From positions 1,974,001 through 2,038,000 of the forward strand of contig NZ_JAEKEL010000001.1 of the NCBI RefSeq assembly GCF_016651105.1: DNA of 64,000 nucleotides, given 5' to 3'. Below are positions 25,868-35,903 of the stretch, piece after piece (position 1 is the first letter of the stretch; the number at the start of each line of letters is the position of its first letter). The position numbers and the translations under genes were made by a program. The notes under the pieces are model-generated. The model was not told the DNA's origin, searched no databases, and was given only the letters and a program-made list of their open reading frames with translations. The stretch is from Pseudomonas sp. TH15 (GTDB taxonomy: Bacteria > Pseudomonadota > Gammaproteobacteria > Pseudomonadales > Pseudomonadaceae).

Positions 25868-26080
25868 CTGTGGGAGCCTGGCTTGCCAGCGATGGCGACC
25901 CACCAGCCGCCCCATTCCCTTCAGGCTGCACCCAATCCCTGTGGGAGCCTGGCTTGCCAGCGATAGCGTCCCGCCAGCCGCCCCATTCCCTTCAGGCTGC
26001 ACCCAATCCCTGTGGGAGCCTGGCTTGCCAGCGATGGCGTCCCGCCAGCCACCTCATTCCTTACAGGCTGCACACGATCC
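25868..26080. repeat. Tandem array, three copies of a 71-bp REP-derived unit
   Basis: Units begin at 25868, 25939 and 26010, each opening CTGTGGGAGCCTGGCTTGCC and continuing through a shared ~45-base tail ending GCACCCAATCC. Copies 1 and 2 differ at only a few bases; copy 3 is more diverged. A REP-like core (TAGGAGCGAGCCTGCTCGCG) follows at about 26085. Confidence 0.9.
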
Positions 26081-26311
26081 AATTGTAGGAGCGAGCCTGC
26101 TCGCGAAGGCGCCCGCCCAGCCCGTGAACCCTCGCTGTCGCGTGTCGCTTAGCTGATCCGGTTATGACCTTTATTCGAAACAGGTCTGTCCGCCAACGGC
26201 ATTTCTGCGTGTTCATTAGCGTCCTATCTGGTGAACCCGGCTGATCGGAACTAGATTTCACTCAGCGCCGGATCGGCTTTGGTGTTTCACCTGCACAGGA
26301 TGGAATCGGTC

Positions 26312-26572
26312 ATGAAAAACAGGTTGCTACGCGTTTTACTGCTGTTGAAAGTGATGGTCATGCTGTCCCTCGGCACCGCGACGGCTTGGGCCGCGTGCGA
26401 GGATCATGGTTCGCAGGCGTTCAGTGGGCAGGCCGGGCATAGCGGGTTGATGCTGGCGAAGTCCGAATCCGAGCCTGGCGATCAGGATCAGGGCGGTAGC
26501 AAGGACGATGACGACTCGACCACGGACGAGCCGGACACCGATGATCCAGATGATGGCGACAGCCAGACGTAG
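26312..26572 (+). CDS. Small secreted acidic protein, hypothetical
   Basis: An 86-residue protein with a clear signal peptide (KNRLLRVLLLLKVMVMLSLG, then TATAWA before ACEDHG). The mature part is short, first Gly/Ser-rich (FSGQAGHSGLMLA) and then extremely acidic, with DQDQGGSKDDDDSTTDEPD and a further Asp-rich tail ending DSQT. Such a chain is likely disordered and could bind cations, but no function is known to me. ATG 26312 is chosen because it opens directly into the signal peptide; ATG 26300 is an alternative. The Shine-Dalgarno (AGGA) is 10 or more bases away. A strong terminator follows at once, so it is monocistronic. Confidence 0.7.
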   Translation: MKNRLLRVLLLLKVMVMLSLGTATAWAACEDHGSQAFSGQAGHSGLMLAKSESEPGDQDQGGSKDDDDSTTDEPDTDDPDDGDSQT

Positions 26573-26586
26573 ATTGCAGGCAAAAG

Positions 26587-26634
26587 AAAACCCCTTCTGC
26601 CTCGACTGATGCGCAATCGAGGTGGAAGGGGTTT
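26587..26634. terminator. Terminator of the small acidic protein gene
   Basis: AAACCCCTTC and GAAGGGGTTT close a long stem with an inner CCTCGA/TCGAGG pair. It is near-symmetrical and may act in both directions. Confidence 0.85.
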
Positions 26635-26667
26635 GGTTAACACTTTAAACCCGGGTAAAACACGATC

Positions 26668-26750
26668 CCTGTAGGAGCTGCGGCACGCTGCGATCTTTTG
26701 ATCCTGATTCTAAAAATCAAAAGATCGCAGCGTGCCGCAGCTCCTACAGG
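26668..26750. repeat. Perfect 35-bp inverted repeat with 13-base loop
   Basis: Arms at 26668-26702 and 26716-26750 are exact reverse complements. Each starts CCTGTAGGAGCTGCGGCACG at its outer end and finishes GATCTTTTGAT inside. It belongs to a second repeat family, distinct from the common REP, of which a degenerate member lies at 48919-48997. It sits just downstream of dppF. Confidence 0.92.
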
Positions 26751-26774
26751 TTTTGTGTTTGTCCGCAGATCTTT

Positions 26775-27754
<980 letters not shown>

Positions 27755-27755
<1 letters not shown>

Positions 27756-28723
27756 TACGCCACCTCCTGATTCAGCGGGTAGAAGCAGCGGGCGAGGCTG
27801 TTGCTTTTCGGGTCAAGGCCAGGACGCTGTGCGCGGCAGGAATCCTGCACGTACGGGCAACGCGGCGATAGCAGGCAACCCTGCGGGCGGTCGTAGCGAC
27901 CGGGAACGATGCCCGGCAGCGTGGCCAGACGCGTGGCGCCGAGGCTGTGTTCCGGAATCGCCTTGAGCAGCGCTTCGCTGTACGGGTGCGCCGGAATGTC
28001 GAACAGTTGTGGCACTTGACCGACTTCGACCGCTTGGCCGGCGTACATCACGCACACACGCTGGGCGGTTTCGGCCACGACCGCGAGGTCGTGAGTGATC
28101 AGCACCAGGCCCATGTTCTGCTCTTTTTGCAGGGCCAACAGCAGGTCCATGATCTGGGCCTGAATGGTCACGTCGAGTGCAGTGGTCGGTTCGTCGGCGA
28201 TCAACAGTTTCGGTTCGCCGGCAATCGCCATGGCGATTGCAACACGCTGGCTCATACCGCCCGACAATTGATGCGGGTAGGCCTCCATACGGCTGGCGGC
28301 CCCCGGGATTTCAACTTTTTCCAGGAGCTCGATGGCACGCTTGCGCGCTTGCTTGCTGGACATTTTCAGGTGCAGGCGCAGCACTTCTTCGATCTGGAAA
28401 CCGACGGTGTAGCTCGGGTTCAGCGCGGTCATTGGGTCCTGGAAGACCATAGCCAGGTCTTTGCCGACGATTTGCCGACGCTGACGGTTGCTAAGCTTGA
28501 GCATGTCCTTGCCGTCGAAATTCAGGGCGTCAGCAGTGACGATCCCCGGATGTTCGATCAGGCCCATCAGCGCCATCATGGTCACGGACTTGCCGGAACC
28601 CGATTCGCCAACGATGGCCAGGACTTCGCCTTTGTCCACGGTAATGTCGAGACCGTCGACCACCGGAACGGCGTTCTTGTCGCCGAAACGAACGTTGAGA
28701 TTCTTGATTTCTAACAGTGACAT
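27755..28723 (-). CDS. dppD: Dipeptide ABC transporter ATPase DppD
   Basis: Partner of DppF in the peptide importer. The 322-residue protein shows Walker [17 protein letters not shown], the signature [17 protein letters not shown], Walker [17 protein letters not shown] and the C-terminal cysteine-rich segment [18 protein letters not shown] 28723 ([11 protein letters not shown]) is preceded by GAGGAG; an upstream in-frame start at 28768 would overlap dppC. It overlaps dppF by one base and follows dppC closely. Confidence 0.95.
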
Positions 28724-28733
28724 TTGAATCTCC

Positions 28734-29648
28734 TCAGGCGGCGTTCTTGAGTTTCGGGTCCAGCGCATCGCGCAGGCCGTCGCCCATCAAGTTGATTGCC
28801 AGCACGCTGAGCAAAATGGTCAAACCAGGCAGACTTACCACCCACCAGGCGCGTTCGATGTAGTCGCGAGCCGAAGCCAGCATGGTGCCCCACTCAGGGG
28901 TTGGCGGTTGAACGCCAAGACCCAGGAAGCCCAGGGCGGCGGCATCGAGAATCGCCGAGGAGAAGCTCAAGGTCGCTTGAACGATCAGTGGCGCCATGCA
29001 GTTGGGCAGCACAGTGACGAACATCAGGCGTGGCAGGCCGGCACCGGCCAGGCGCGCGGCGGTCACGTAGTCGCGGTTCAGTTCGCCCATCACCGCGGCG
29101 CGGGTCAGACGAACATAGGACGGCAACGAAACCACGGCGATCGCAATAATGGTGTTAATCAGGCCAGGGCCGAGGATGGCGACAATTGCCACCGCCAGCA
29201 GCAGGGACGGCAGGGCCAGCATGATGTCCATCAGACGCATGATGGTCGGGCCGAGCATTTTCGGGAAGAAACCGGCGAACAGACCCAGCAGGATCCCCGG
29301 GATCAGCGACATGACAACCGACGACAAGCCGATCAACAGGGACAGGCGCGAACCGTTGATCAGCCGCGACAGCAGGTCGCGACCCAGTTCATCGGTACCG
29401 AGCAGGAACTGGATGTGCCCACCTTCCAGCCAGGACGGCGGGGTCAGCAGGAAGTCACGGTATTGCTCGCTCGGGTTGTGCGGGGCAACCCACGGCGCGA
29501 AGATCGCGCAGAAAATCACCAGCAGCATGAACATCAGGCCGGCGACGGCGCCTTTGTTCTTGGAGAATGCTTGCCAGAATTCTTTGTACGGAGACGGGTA
29601 CAGCAGGCTTTGATCGACTGCTACCGCTGGAATTGGAGTGCTCATGGT
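28734..29648 (-). CDS. dppC: Dipeptide ABC transporter permease DppC
   Basis: Inner-membrane permease of about 304 residues. A first hydrophobic helix ([20 protein letters not shown]) is followed by a periplasmic region and the ABC permease domain with further helices ([20 protein letters not shown]) and an EAA-like loop ([20 protein letters not shown]). The start is at ATG 29648 ([12 protein letters not shown]) or ATG 29654 six bases earlier; SD spacing favours the latter, family N-termini the former. It lies just after the dppB stop and 10 bases before the dppD start. Confidence 0.93.
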   Translation of the reverse strand, partial: TMSTPIPAVAVDQSLLYPSPYKEFWQAFSKNKGAVAGLMFMLLVIFCAIFAPWVAPHNPSEQYRDFLLTPPSWLEGGHIQFLLGTDELGRDLLSRLINGSRLSLLIGLSSVVMSLIPGILLGLFAGFFPKMLGPTIMRLMDIMLALPSLLLAVAIVAILGPGLINTIIAIAVVSLPSYVRLTRAAVMGELNRDYVTAARLAGAGLPRLMFVTVLPNCMAPLIVQATLSFSSAILDAAALGFLGLGVQPPTPEWGTMLASARDYIERAWWVVSLPGLTILLSVLAINLMGDGLRDALDPKLKNAA

Positions 29649-29658
29649 CATGATGATC

Positions 29659-30669
29659 TCAGCGCTGGTGACGAATGCGTGGGTTGGCAAAGCCGTAGAG
29701 GATGTCCACTACGAAGTTGACCAGAATCACCAGGCAGGCGATTAACAGGATGCCGTTTTGCACCACGGGATAGTCCCGTGCGCCAATGGCTTCGATCAGC
29801 CATTTGCCGATGCCGGGCCAGGAGAAGATGGTTTCGGTCAGGACCGCACCGGCCAGCAACGTGCCGACTTGCAGGCCAACCACGGTCAGCACCGGAATCA
29901 GTGCGTTGCGCAGGCCGTGGACGAATACCACGCGAGCCGGCGACAGGCCTTTGGCGCGAGCGGTACGGATGTAATCCTCACGCAGCACTTCGAGCATCGA
30001 CGAACGGGTCATCCGCGCAATAACGGCCAGCGGGATGGTGCCGAGCACAATGGCCGGCAGGATCAGGTGATGCAGGGCATCGAAGAATGCACCGACGTCA
30101 TCGGCCAGCAAGGTGTCGATGAGCATGAAGCCGGTGCGCGGCTCGATGTCATAGAGCAGGTCGATCCGCCCGGACACTGGCGTCCAGCCCAGGGATACCG
30201 AGAAGAACATGATCAGGATCAGGCCCCACCAGAAGATAGGCATCGAATATCCCGCCAGGGAGATGCCCATCACCCCATGGTCGAACAGGGATCCTCGCTT
30301 GAGTGCCGCAATCACCCCGGCCAGAAGGCCCAGGACGCCAGCGAACAACAGTGCGGCCATGGACAGTTCCAGGGTCGCAGGGAATAGAGAGCTGAACTCG
30401 GTCCAGACACTGGTGCGTGTGCGCAGTGATTCGCCAAGGTCGCCGTGGGCCAACTTGCCGATGTAATCCAGGTATTGGGCATACAGGGGTTTGTTCAGAC
30501 CTAGGCGTTCCATTGCCTGGGCGTGCATTTCGGGGTCGACCCGACGTTCGCCCATCATTACTTCCACGGGGTCGCCCGGAATCATGCGAATCAGTGCGAA
30601 AGTCAGCAGGGTGATGCCGAAAAACGTGGGGATCAATAACCCCAGTCGGCGGGCAATAAAACTAAACAT
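29659..30669 (-). CDS. dppB: Dipeptide ABC transporter permease DppB
   Basis: Inner-membrane permease of 336 residues. It opens MFSFIARRLGLLIPTFFGIT, the standard DppB/OppB N-terminal helix, followed by IRMIPGDPVEVMMGE and, later, the EAA-like loop REDYIRTARAKGLSPARVVF. The stop is only a few bases before dppC. A stable hairpin separates it from the upstream binding-protein gene, which usually allows less permease than binding protein to be made. Confidence 0.95.
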   Translation of the reverse strand: MFSFIARRLGLLIPTFFGITLLTFALIRMIPGDPVEVMMGERRVDPEMHAQAMERLGLNKPLYAQYLDYIGKLAHGDLGESLRTRTSVWTEFSSLFPATLELSMAALLFAGVLGLLAGVIAALKRGSLFDHGVMGISLAGYSMPIFWWGLILIMFFSVSLGWTPVSGRIDLLYDIEPRTGFMLIDTLLADDVGAFFDALHHLILPAIVLGTIPLAVIARMTRSSMLEVLREDYIRTARAKGLSPARVVFVHGLRNALIPVLTVVGLQVGTLLAGAVLTETIFSWPGIGKWLIEAIGARDYPVVQNGILLIACLVILVNFVVDILYGFANPRIRHQR

Positions 30670-30705
30670 CTTGTGTGGTACCTCATCAGCCGGTTAGGCG
30701 TGCCT

Positions 30706-30729
30706 GGCGTCCCTGGGGTCAGGGACGCC
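30706..30729 (-). other. Intraoperonic stem-loop between the binding-protein gene and dppB
   Basis: Perfect 10-bp stem GGCGTCCCTG/CAGGGACGCC with a four-base loop. In the operon's direction it is not followed by a T-run, so it more likely protects the 3' end of the binding-protein message than stops transcription. In the other direction a T-rich stretch follows. Confidence 0.6.
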
Positions 30730-30743
30730 GGGAGTTTTCTTAT

Positions 30744-32339
30744 CTACTTCACCTGGGTGGTGGCGAAGTTATTAGTGGTGAGGGGGCTAATGTGATAGCC
30801 CTCTACGTTGTTGCGCATTGCGGTAAACATACGGGTGTGGGCCATGCTGATCCACGGTTGATCCTGGTTAAAGATCACCTGAGCCTGCTCGTACAGCTTG
30901 GCCCGTTCGGCCGGGTCAACTTTAGCGCGTGCTTCGTCCAGCAGTGTCTGGAATTTCTCGTTGCACCAACGGGCGTAGTTTTCGCCGTTTTTGGCAGCCT
31001 CGCAACTGAGCATAGGCGTCAGAAAATTATCCGGGTCGCCGTTGTCGCCCGCCCATCCGGCGGAAACCATGTCGTGCTCGCCGTTTTTGGCGCGTTTGAG
31101 CATTTCGCCCCATTCCATGACGCGAATATCAATCTTGATTCCGACCTTGGCCAGGTCGGCCTGCATCATCTGCGCGCCGAGCATCGGGTTCGGGTTGGTC
31201 GGGCCGCCGCCGTTACGGGTGAACAGGGTGAGCACCGTGCCTTCCGGTACGCCGGCTTCCTTGAGCAGGGCGCGAGCCTTGTCGAGATCACGCGGCGGGT
31301 TCTTCAAGTCGTGGTTGTAACCCAGCAGGGTGTCCGGGTACGGGTTGACCGCGACCGTGGCGTTACCTTTGCCGAACAGCGCATTGACGTAAGCCGCTTT
31401 GTCGAAGGCGATGTCGATGGCCTTACGCACCCGCACGTCACTCATGTACTTGTGGGTGGTGTTCATGGCGATGTACGAAACGGTCATCGCGTTCAGTTCA
31501 TCGACCTTCAGGTTCGAGTCTTTCTTGATGCTCGGGATGTCATCCGGTTTCGGGTACAGCGCGATCTGGCACTCGTTGGCCTTGAGCTTTTGCAGGCGCA
31601 CGTTGTTGTCGGTGGCGATGGCCAGGATCAGCGCATCAGCCGGAGGCTTGCCACGGAAATACTCCGGGTTGGCCTTGAAACGGACCTGAGCATCCTTGGC
31701 GTAACGCTGGAAGATAAACGGGCCGGTGCCGATTGGCTTGCTGTTCAGATCGCTGGTCTTGTCGGCCTTGAGCAACTGGTCAGCGTACTCGGCGGAGTAG
31801 ATCGAGGAGAAGGCCATGGCGATGTCAGCCAGGAATGGCGCTTCGCGACGAGTCAGGGTGAATTTGACGGTGTTGTCGTCAACTTTCTCGACGCTTTTCA
31901 GCAGTTCCTTGAAGCCCATGCTTTCAAAGTACGGGAAGCCCACGCTCGACAGTTTGTGCCATGGATGGTTTGGGTCCAGTTGACGCTGGAAGCTCCAGAC
32001 CACGTCGTCGGCATTCATGTCGCGGGTCGGCTTGAAGTATTCGGTGGTGTGAAACTTGACGCCTTTGCGCAGATGGAACGTGTAGTTCAGACCGTCCTCG
32101 CTGATGTCCCAGGAGTCGGCCAGTGCCGGAACCACTTCGGTGGTACCGGGCTTGAACGCCACCAGACGATTGAAGATGGTTTCGGACACTGCGTCGCCTG
32201 TGACTGCAGTCGTGTACTGGACCATATCGAAGCCTTCCGGACTGGCTTCGGTGCAGACCACCAAGGGTTTGGCCGAGACGCCAACAGCGACACTCAGCAA
32301 CGCGGCAGCGATGGCCGCACGTAGGGGAAGCATTTTCAT
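30744..32339 (-). CDS. Periplasmic dipeptide-binding protein (DppA-type), directly upstream of dppB
   Basis: A 531-residue SBP family 5 protein. Signal peptide MKMLPLRAAIAAALLSVAVG-VSA, then KPLVVCTEASPEGFDMVQYT, the conserved start of the family, and the peptide-binding landmarks GTGPFIFQRY, MTVSYIAMNTTHKYM and AGWAGDNGDPDNFL. ATG 32339 has AGAGGG six bases upstream; the open frame extends three bases further to a TTG that is less likely. Its place before dppBCDF matches PAO1 dppA4 as I recall. It is the most divergent of the four binding proteins here: for example it has KPDDIP where others have RPADI/V/L. A separate peptide range is therefore likely. Confidence 0.93.
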   Translation of the reverse strand: MKMLPLRAAIAAALLSVAVGVSAKPLVVCTEASPEGFDMVQYTTAVTGDAVSETIFNRLVAFKPGTTEVVPALADSWDISEDGLNYTFHLRKGVKFHTTEYFKPTRDMNADDVVWSFQRQLDPNHPWHKLSSVGFPYFESMGFKELLKSVEKVDDNTVKFTLTRREAPFLADIAMAFSSIYSAEYADQLLKADKTSDLNSKPIGTGPFIFQRYAKDAQVRFKANPEYFRGKPPADALILAIATDNNVRLQKLKANECQIALYPKPDDIPSIKKDSNLKVDELNAMTVSYIAMNTTHKYMSDVRVRKAIDIAFDKAAYVNALFGKGNATVAVNPYPDTLLGYNHDLKNPPRDLDKARALLKEAGVPEGTVLTLFTRNGGGPTNPNPMLGAQMMQADLAKVGIKIDIRVMEWGEMLKRAKNGEHDMVSAGWAGDNGDPDNFLTPMLSCEAAKNGENYARWCNEKFQTLLDEARAKVDPAERAKLYEQAQVIFNQDQPWISMAHTRMFTAMRNNVEGYHISPLTTNNFATTQVK

Positions 32340-32367
32340 CAAGAGCCCTCTGCAATCGGTTGAACAG

Positions 32368-32406
32368 GAAAAAACCGAACGGCCGACTCTTCATGAGTCA
32401 GCCGTT
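32368..32406 (-). terminator. Terminator between opdP and the downstream binding-protein gene
   Basis: On the minus strand AACGGC..GACTC pairs with GAGTC..GCCGTT, then CGG and a run of six Ts. It would limit read-through from the porin gene into the last binding-protein and permease genes. Confidence 0.75.
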
Positions 32407-32417
32407 GGGCGGTGTTT

Positions 32418-33830
32418 TTACAGAATGTTGAACGGGATGGTGGTTACGAGACGGAACTCGTTGATGCTGCCGTCAGCCTGGTTTTCGCTGGCACGGTGAG
32501 CGGTGTAGGTCGCGCGAACAGTGGAGGCCTTGAGTGGGCCGCTCTGCACTGCGTACGAAGCACCGATGCCGTATTCGTAGTGATGCTCGCCGTCCATGTT
32601 TTTCACGTCATACGCAGTGCCGGTGTAGTGAGTACCGTCGATGCCCCAGCCGCGAGCCTGGTAGATGTTGAACTTCAGGCCTGGCACGCCGTATTCGGCC
32701 ATGTTCAGACCGTAGGCGATCTGGAAGGATTTCTCGTTCGGACCGTTGAAGTCGGACAGCAGGGAGTTGGCCAGGTAGATGCCGTTGGTTTCATGCAGGT
32801 AGTCGAAGTACTCGTTGCCGTTAATTTCCTGGTACGAGAAGGTCAGGCTGTGGGCCTGGTGAGTCAGGCCGAACGACAGGGAGTAGGCGTCGTTGTCGAT
32901 TTCACCCATCTCTTTTTTGCCGGTATCGACGGTTTTGTAGTAGTTCAGGCCAGTGGTCAGGCTCAGGACATTGCTGTCACCCAGTTCATGGGTAGCGCCG
33001 AAGTAGTACTGGTTCCAGAAGTCTTCAACCTGGGATGCATACAGGCTGGTCTTCAGGCTTTTCAGCGGCTGGTAGTTCAGGCCGACGATGCTAACGCGAT
33101 CGGTTTCAGCGTTGTTGTTGGTGTACTCGGAGCGAAATTTCGACAGGCTCTCTTCGGTACGCGGCGATACGCGGTCGAAGGTGCCAGCGTCGAACGACAG
33201 GTTGTTCAGCTCTTCGCTGTGCAGGCTCACACCTTCAAAGCTCGAAGGCAGTGGACGGTTGCCGATGGTGTCGACGATTGGCGTGCTGAAGTTCTGGCGA
33301 CCGGCGGTCAGGGTGGTGTTCGACACGCGGAACTTGACGTTGGCCAGGCCCAGTTTGCTCCACTGACCTTCAGCGTCGCCGCCTTCGGTGGTCAGGGTAC
33401 GGTTGTTACCGGCGCCTGGACGGGAACCTGGTGCGCCACCGTTGTTGGAGGCCAGGCTCTTGCGATCACGTTCCAGTGCAACGGCGTTGTACGCGGCCAC
33501 TTCAGTGCTGACACCGACGGTGCCCTGAGTGAAGCCGGAAGTGAAATTGACGATGGTGCCCTGAACCCAGTTGATCCGGCGATCGGTCGGGGTTGCTACA
33601 CCGTCTTTACGGTAGGTGAACTTGCCGCCACGTTTCAGTTGCTCGTTGGCGTACCAGTTACGGGTGGTGCCTTTGATCGTTGTACCTTCGACAAAGCCAG
33701 GTGCTTCGGCTTGGGCGCTGGCGGTGTTGACGGTCACCGGGGTGAAATCCTGGCTCTGGGTTTCCGCATACGCCGTGGCGGTGATGCTGCTGATGGCCAA
33801 GGCCAGGATCGCGGTGCTGCTCAGTTTCAT
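32418..33830 (-). CDS. opdP: OprD-family outer-membrane porin (OpdP-type, dipeptide uptake)
   Basis: Substrate-specific outer-membrane channel of 470 residues. Signal peptide KLSSTAILALAISSITATAY-AET, then the OprD-family N-terminal strand GFVEGTTIKGTTRNWYANE. Family features include WVQGTIVNFTSGFTQGTVGV, the repeated aromatic-edged strands, and a C-terminus INEFRLVTTIPFNIL. AAGGAG precedes ATG 33830. Placed between dppA-type genes, as PAO1 opdP/opdD (PA4501) is, so it probably brings dipeptides across the outer membrane for the Dpp importer. Confidence 0.9.
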   Translation of the reverse strand: MKLSSTAILALAISSITATAYAETQSQDFTPVTVNTASAQAEAPGFVEGTTIKGTTRNWYANEQLKRGGKFTYRKDGVATPTDRRINWVQGTIVNFTSGFTQGTVGVSTEVAAYNAVALERDRKSLASNNGGAPGSRPGAGNNRTLTTEGGDAEGQWSKLGLANVKFRVSNTTLTAGRQNFSTPIVDTIGNRPLPSSFEGVSLHSEELNNLSFDAGTFDRVSPRTEESLSKFRSEYTNNNAETDRVSIVGLNYQPLKSLKTSLYASQVEDFWNQYYFGATHELGDSNVLSLTTGLNYYKTVDTGKKEMGEIDNDAYSLSFGLTHQAHSLTFSYQEINGNEYFDYLHETNGIYLANSLLSDFNGPNEKSFQIAYGLNMAEYGVPGLKFNIYQARGWGIDGTHYTGTAYDVKNMDGEHHYEYGIGASYAVQSGPLKASTVRATYTAHRASENQADGSINEFRLVTTIPFNIL

Positions 33831-34000
33831 GGGTGAAGCTCCTTTACTTTCTTTTTTTAGTGCCGGTTTTTTTGTGGCCCGGCTATTGGTTTAGAACTCA
33901 TTCAGCGCTTCGCAAACGTTTGCTGTAGGCCCAATTGGCGAATTACGGCAATACGCTTGCGTGAGGGCGAAATCCGCCCCCAGCGTTTTTGGCTTATCGG

Positions 34001-35602
34001 TTATTGATCGATGCTGACACCCGAGAACACGTTGCGACCAAACGGGCTCACCTTGAACCCTTCTATTTTGGCGCTTAACGGCTGGTTGACCGTCGAGTGA
34101 GCGATAGGCGTGATCGGCACTTGCTGCTTGAGCAATTGCTGCGCCTGTTTGTACAGCACGGTGCGCTGGTCCCGATCAGTGACGACCTTCGCCTGCTTGA
34201 CCAGCTTGTCGTAAGCCGGATCACACCACATGGAGTAGTTGTTGCCGCCAATGGCGTCGCAGCTGTACAGCGTGCCGAGCCAGTTGTCCGGGTCCCCGTT
34301 GTCACCGGTCCAGCCGATCAGGCTGATGTCGTGCTCGCCATTCTTGGTGCGCTTGATGTACTCGCCCCATTCGTAGCTGACGATCTTCACTTTGAGGCCG
34401 ATTTTCGCCCAGTCAGCCTGGAGCATTTCGGCCATCAACTTGGCGTTGGGGTTGTAGGGGCGCTGGACCGGCATGGCCCAGAGGGTGATTTCGGTGCCTT
34501 CCTTGACGCCGGCAGCCTTGAGCAACTCTCTGGCTTTTTCCGGATCGTAGGCAGCATCTTTAATGGTTTCGTCGTAGGACCACTGGGTCGGCGGCATGGC
34601 GTTGACCGCCAACTGCCCGGCGCCCTGGTACACGGCGTTCAAAATGCTTTTTTTGTTCACCGCCATGTCCAGCGCCTGACGCACTTCGAGCTGGTCGAAC
34701 GGTTTGTGGCGCACGTTGTAGGCGATGTAGCCGAGGTTGAAGCCAGGCTTCTCGATGAGCTGGAGTTTCGGGTCGTTCTTGAGTGCTGTTACATCGGCCG
34801 GGCGCGGGTGCAGAGTGATCTGGCATTCGTTGGCCTTGAGCTTCTGCACCCGCACCGACGCGTCGGTGTTGATGGCGAAAATCAGGTTGTCGAGCTTGAC
34901 CCGGCTCGGGTCCCAGTACTGCTTGTTGCCGGTGTAACGGATGTTGGAGTCTTTCTGGTAACTCTTGAACACGAACGGCCCGGTGCCGATCGGCTTCTGA
35001 TTAATATCGCTTGGTTTGCCAACCGCCAGCAGTTTGTCGGCGTATTCGGCCGACAGGATGGCGGCGAAGCTCATGGCGATGTTCTGGATGAACGCGGCGT
35101 CCACGCTGTTGAGCGTCATGACCACGGTCAGCGGCCCGGTCTTCTCGACCTTGGCGATGTTCTTGTTCAGGCTCATCCCGTTGAAATACGGGAACTCAGT
35201 CGGATAAGCCTTACGGAAAGGTTGTTGCGGGTCGAGCATGCGATTAAACGTGAACAGCACGTCATCGGCATTGAAATCACGGGTTGGCGTGAAGTAAGGC
35301 GTGGTATGGAACTTCACCCCTTCGCGCAGGTGGAAGGTGTACGTGAGGCCGTCTTCGGAAATATCCCAGCGGGTTGCCAGGCCAGGAACGACGTTGGTGG
35401 CGCCTTTTTCAAACTCTGCCAGTCGGTTATACAGCGGCTCGGCGGCGTCGTTGTCGGTCGCAGTGGTGTACTGCGCCGTGTCGAAACCGGCGGGGCTGCC
35501 TTCTGAGCAGAATACCAGGCTGTTGTTGGCGGCCTGGCTGATGGAAGTGGCGGCCAACAGGCCGGTGCCCAGCAATGCGGATAAAACCAAGGTATGGCGC
35601 AT
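34001..35602 (-). CDS. Periplasmic dipeptide-binding protein (DppA-type), next to opdP
   Basis: A 533-residue SBP family 5 protein. Signal peptide MRHTLVLSALLGTGLLAATS-ISQAA, then NNSLVFCSEGSPAGFDTAQY. Landmarks: HTTPYFTPTRDFNADDVLFT, PIGTGPFVFKSYQKDSNIRY, GFNLGYIAYNVRHKPF and IGWTGDNGDPDNWLGTLYSC. ATG 35602 has AGAGGGAG upstream. It is very close in sequence to the next binding protein at 35904, and the pair with the one at 37789 looks like an expanded paralog set. Position corresponds to PAO1 dppA3 as I recall. Confidence 0.93.
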   Translation of the reverse strand: MRHTLVLSALLGTGLLAATSISQAANNSLVFCSEGSPAGFDTAQYTTATDNDAAEPLYNRLAEFEKGATNVVPGLATRWDISEDGLTYTFHLREGVKFHTTPYFTPTRDFNADDVLFTFNRMLDPQQPFRKAYPTEFPYFNGMSLNKNIAKVEKTGPLTVVMTLNSVDAAFIQNIAMSFAAILSAEYADKLLAVGKPSDINQKPIGTGPFVFKSYQKDSNIRYTGNKQYWDPSRVKLDNLIFAINTDASVRVQKLKANECQITLHPRPADVTALKNDPKLQLIEKPGFNLGYIAYNVRHKPFDQLEVRQALDMAVNKKSILNAVYQGAGQLAVNAMPPTQWSYDETIKDAAYDPEKARELLKAAGVKEGTEITLWAMPVQRPYNPNAKLMAEMLQADWAKIGLKVKIVSYEWGEYIKRTKNGEHDISLIGWTGDNGDPDNWLGTLYSCDAIGGNNYSMWCDPAYDKLVKQAKVVTDRDQRTVLYKQAQQLLKQQVPITPIAHSTVNQPLSAKIEGFKVSPFGRNVFSGVSIDQ

Positions 35603-35903
35603 AACGCTCCCTCTTTATTAGTGTTTAACAATGAGCCTCCGTCCCGTCCAGGGACGTGGGGGCTGCATTGAGTTCAAACCATTGCGCGCAGCAAACCGAG
35701 AGCCCACGCATGCACTGGTCAGATCCCGACGGTATGAGCCGCGGGTCTGGCAGTAAATGCGGAAAGGCCTGAAAAACGCGTAGGAAAAGCCGACACGTCC
35801 TAAACCTCTGCTGTGGTACGCAGTGGATTTGGCTGTCAGAGAATTCCTACTTTCCCGGCAGATAAAGCAACGGCGACGTCATAAACGTCGCCGTTGCCAA
35901 ACC
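35603..35903. other. 301-bp gap between two dppA-type genes
   Basis: Contains the terminator of the upstream gene (35867-35897). The remainder has a short hairpin near 35640-35655 (GTCCC/GGGAC) and no recognised operator. A promoter for the gene at 34001 must lie here or further upstream but was not identified. Confidence 0.5.
35867..35897 (-). terminator. Terminator after the binding-protein gene at 35904
   Basis: A 12-bp perfect stem GCAACGGCGACG/CGTCGCCGTTGC followed on the minus strand by TTTATC. It lies 7 bases beyond the stop. Confidence 0.75.

Noticed and set aside
30675..32324. 549-codon open frame on the plus strand opposite the dppA-type gene (similar ones opposite 34001, 35904 and 37789)
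   Set aside because: They recur only because the binding-protein genes are paralogs read antisense in the same phase.
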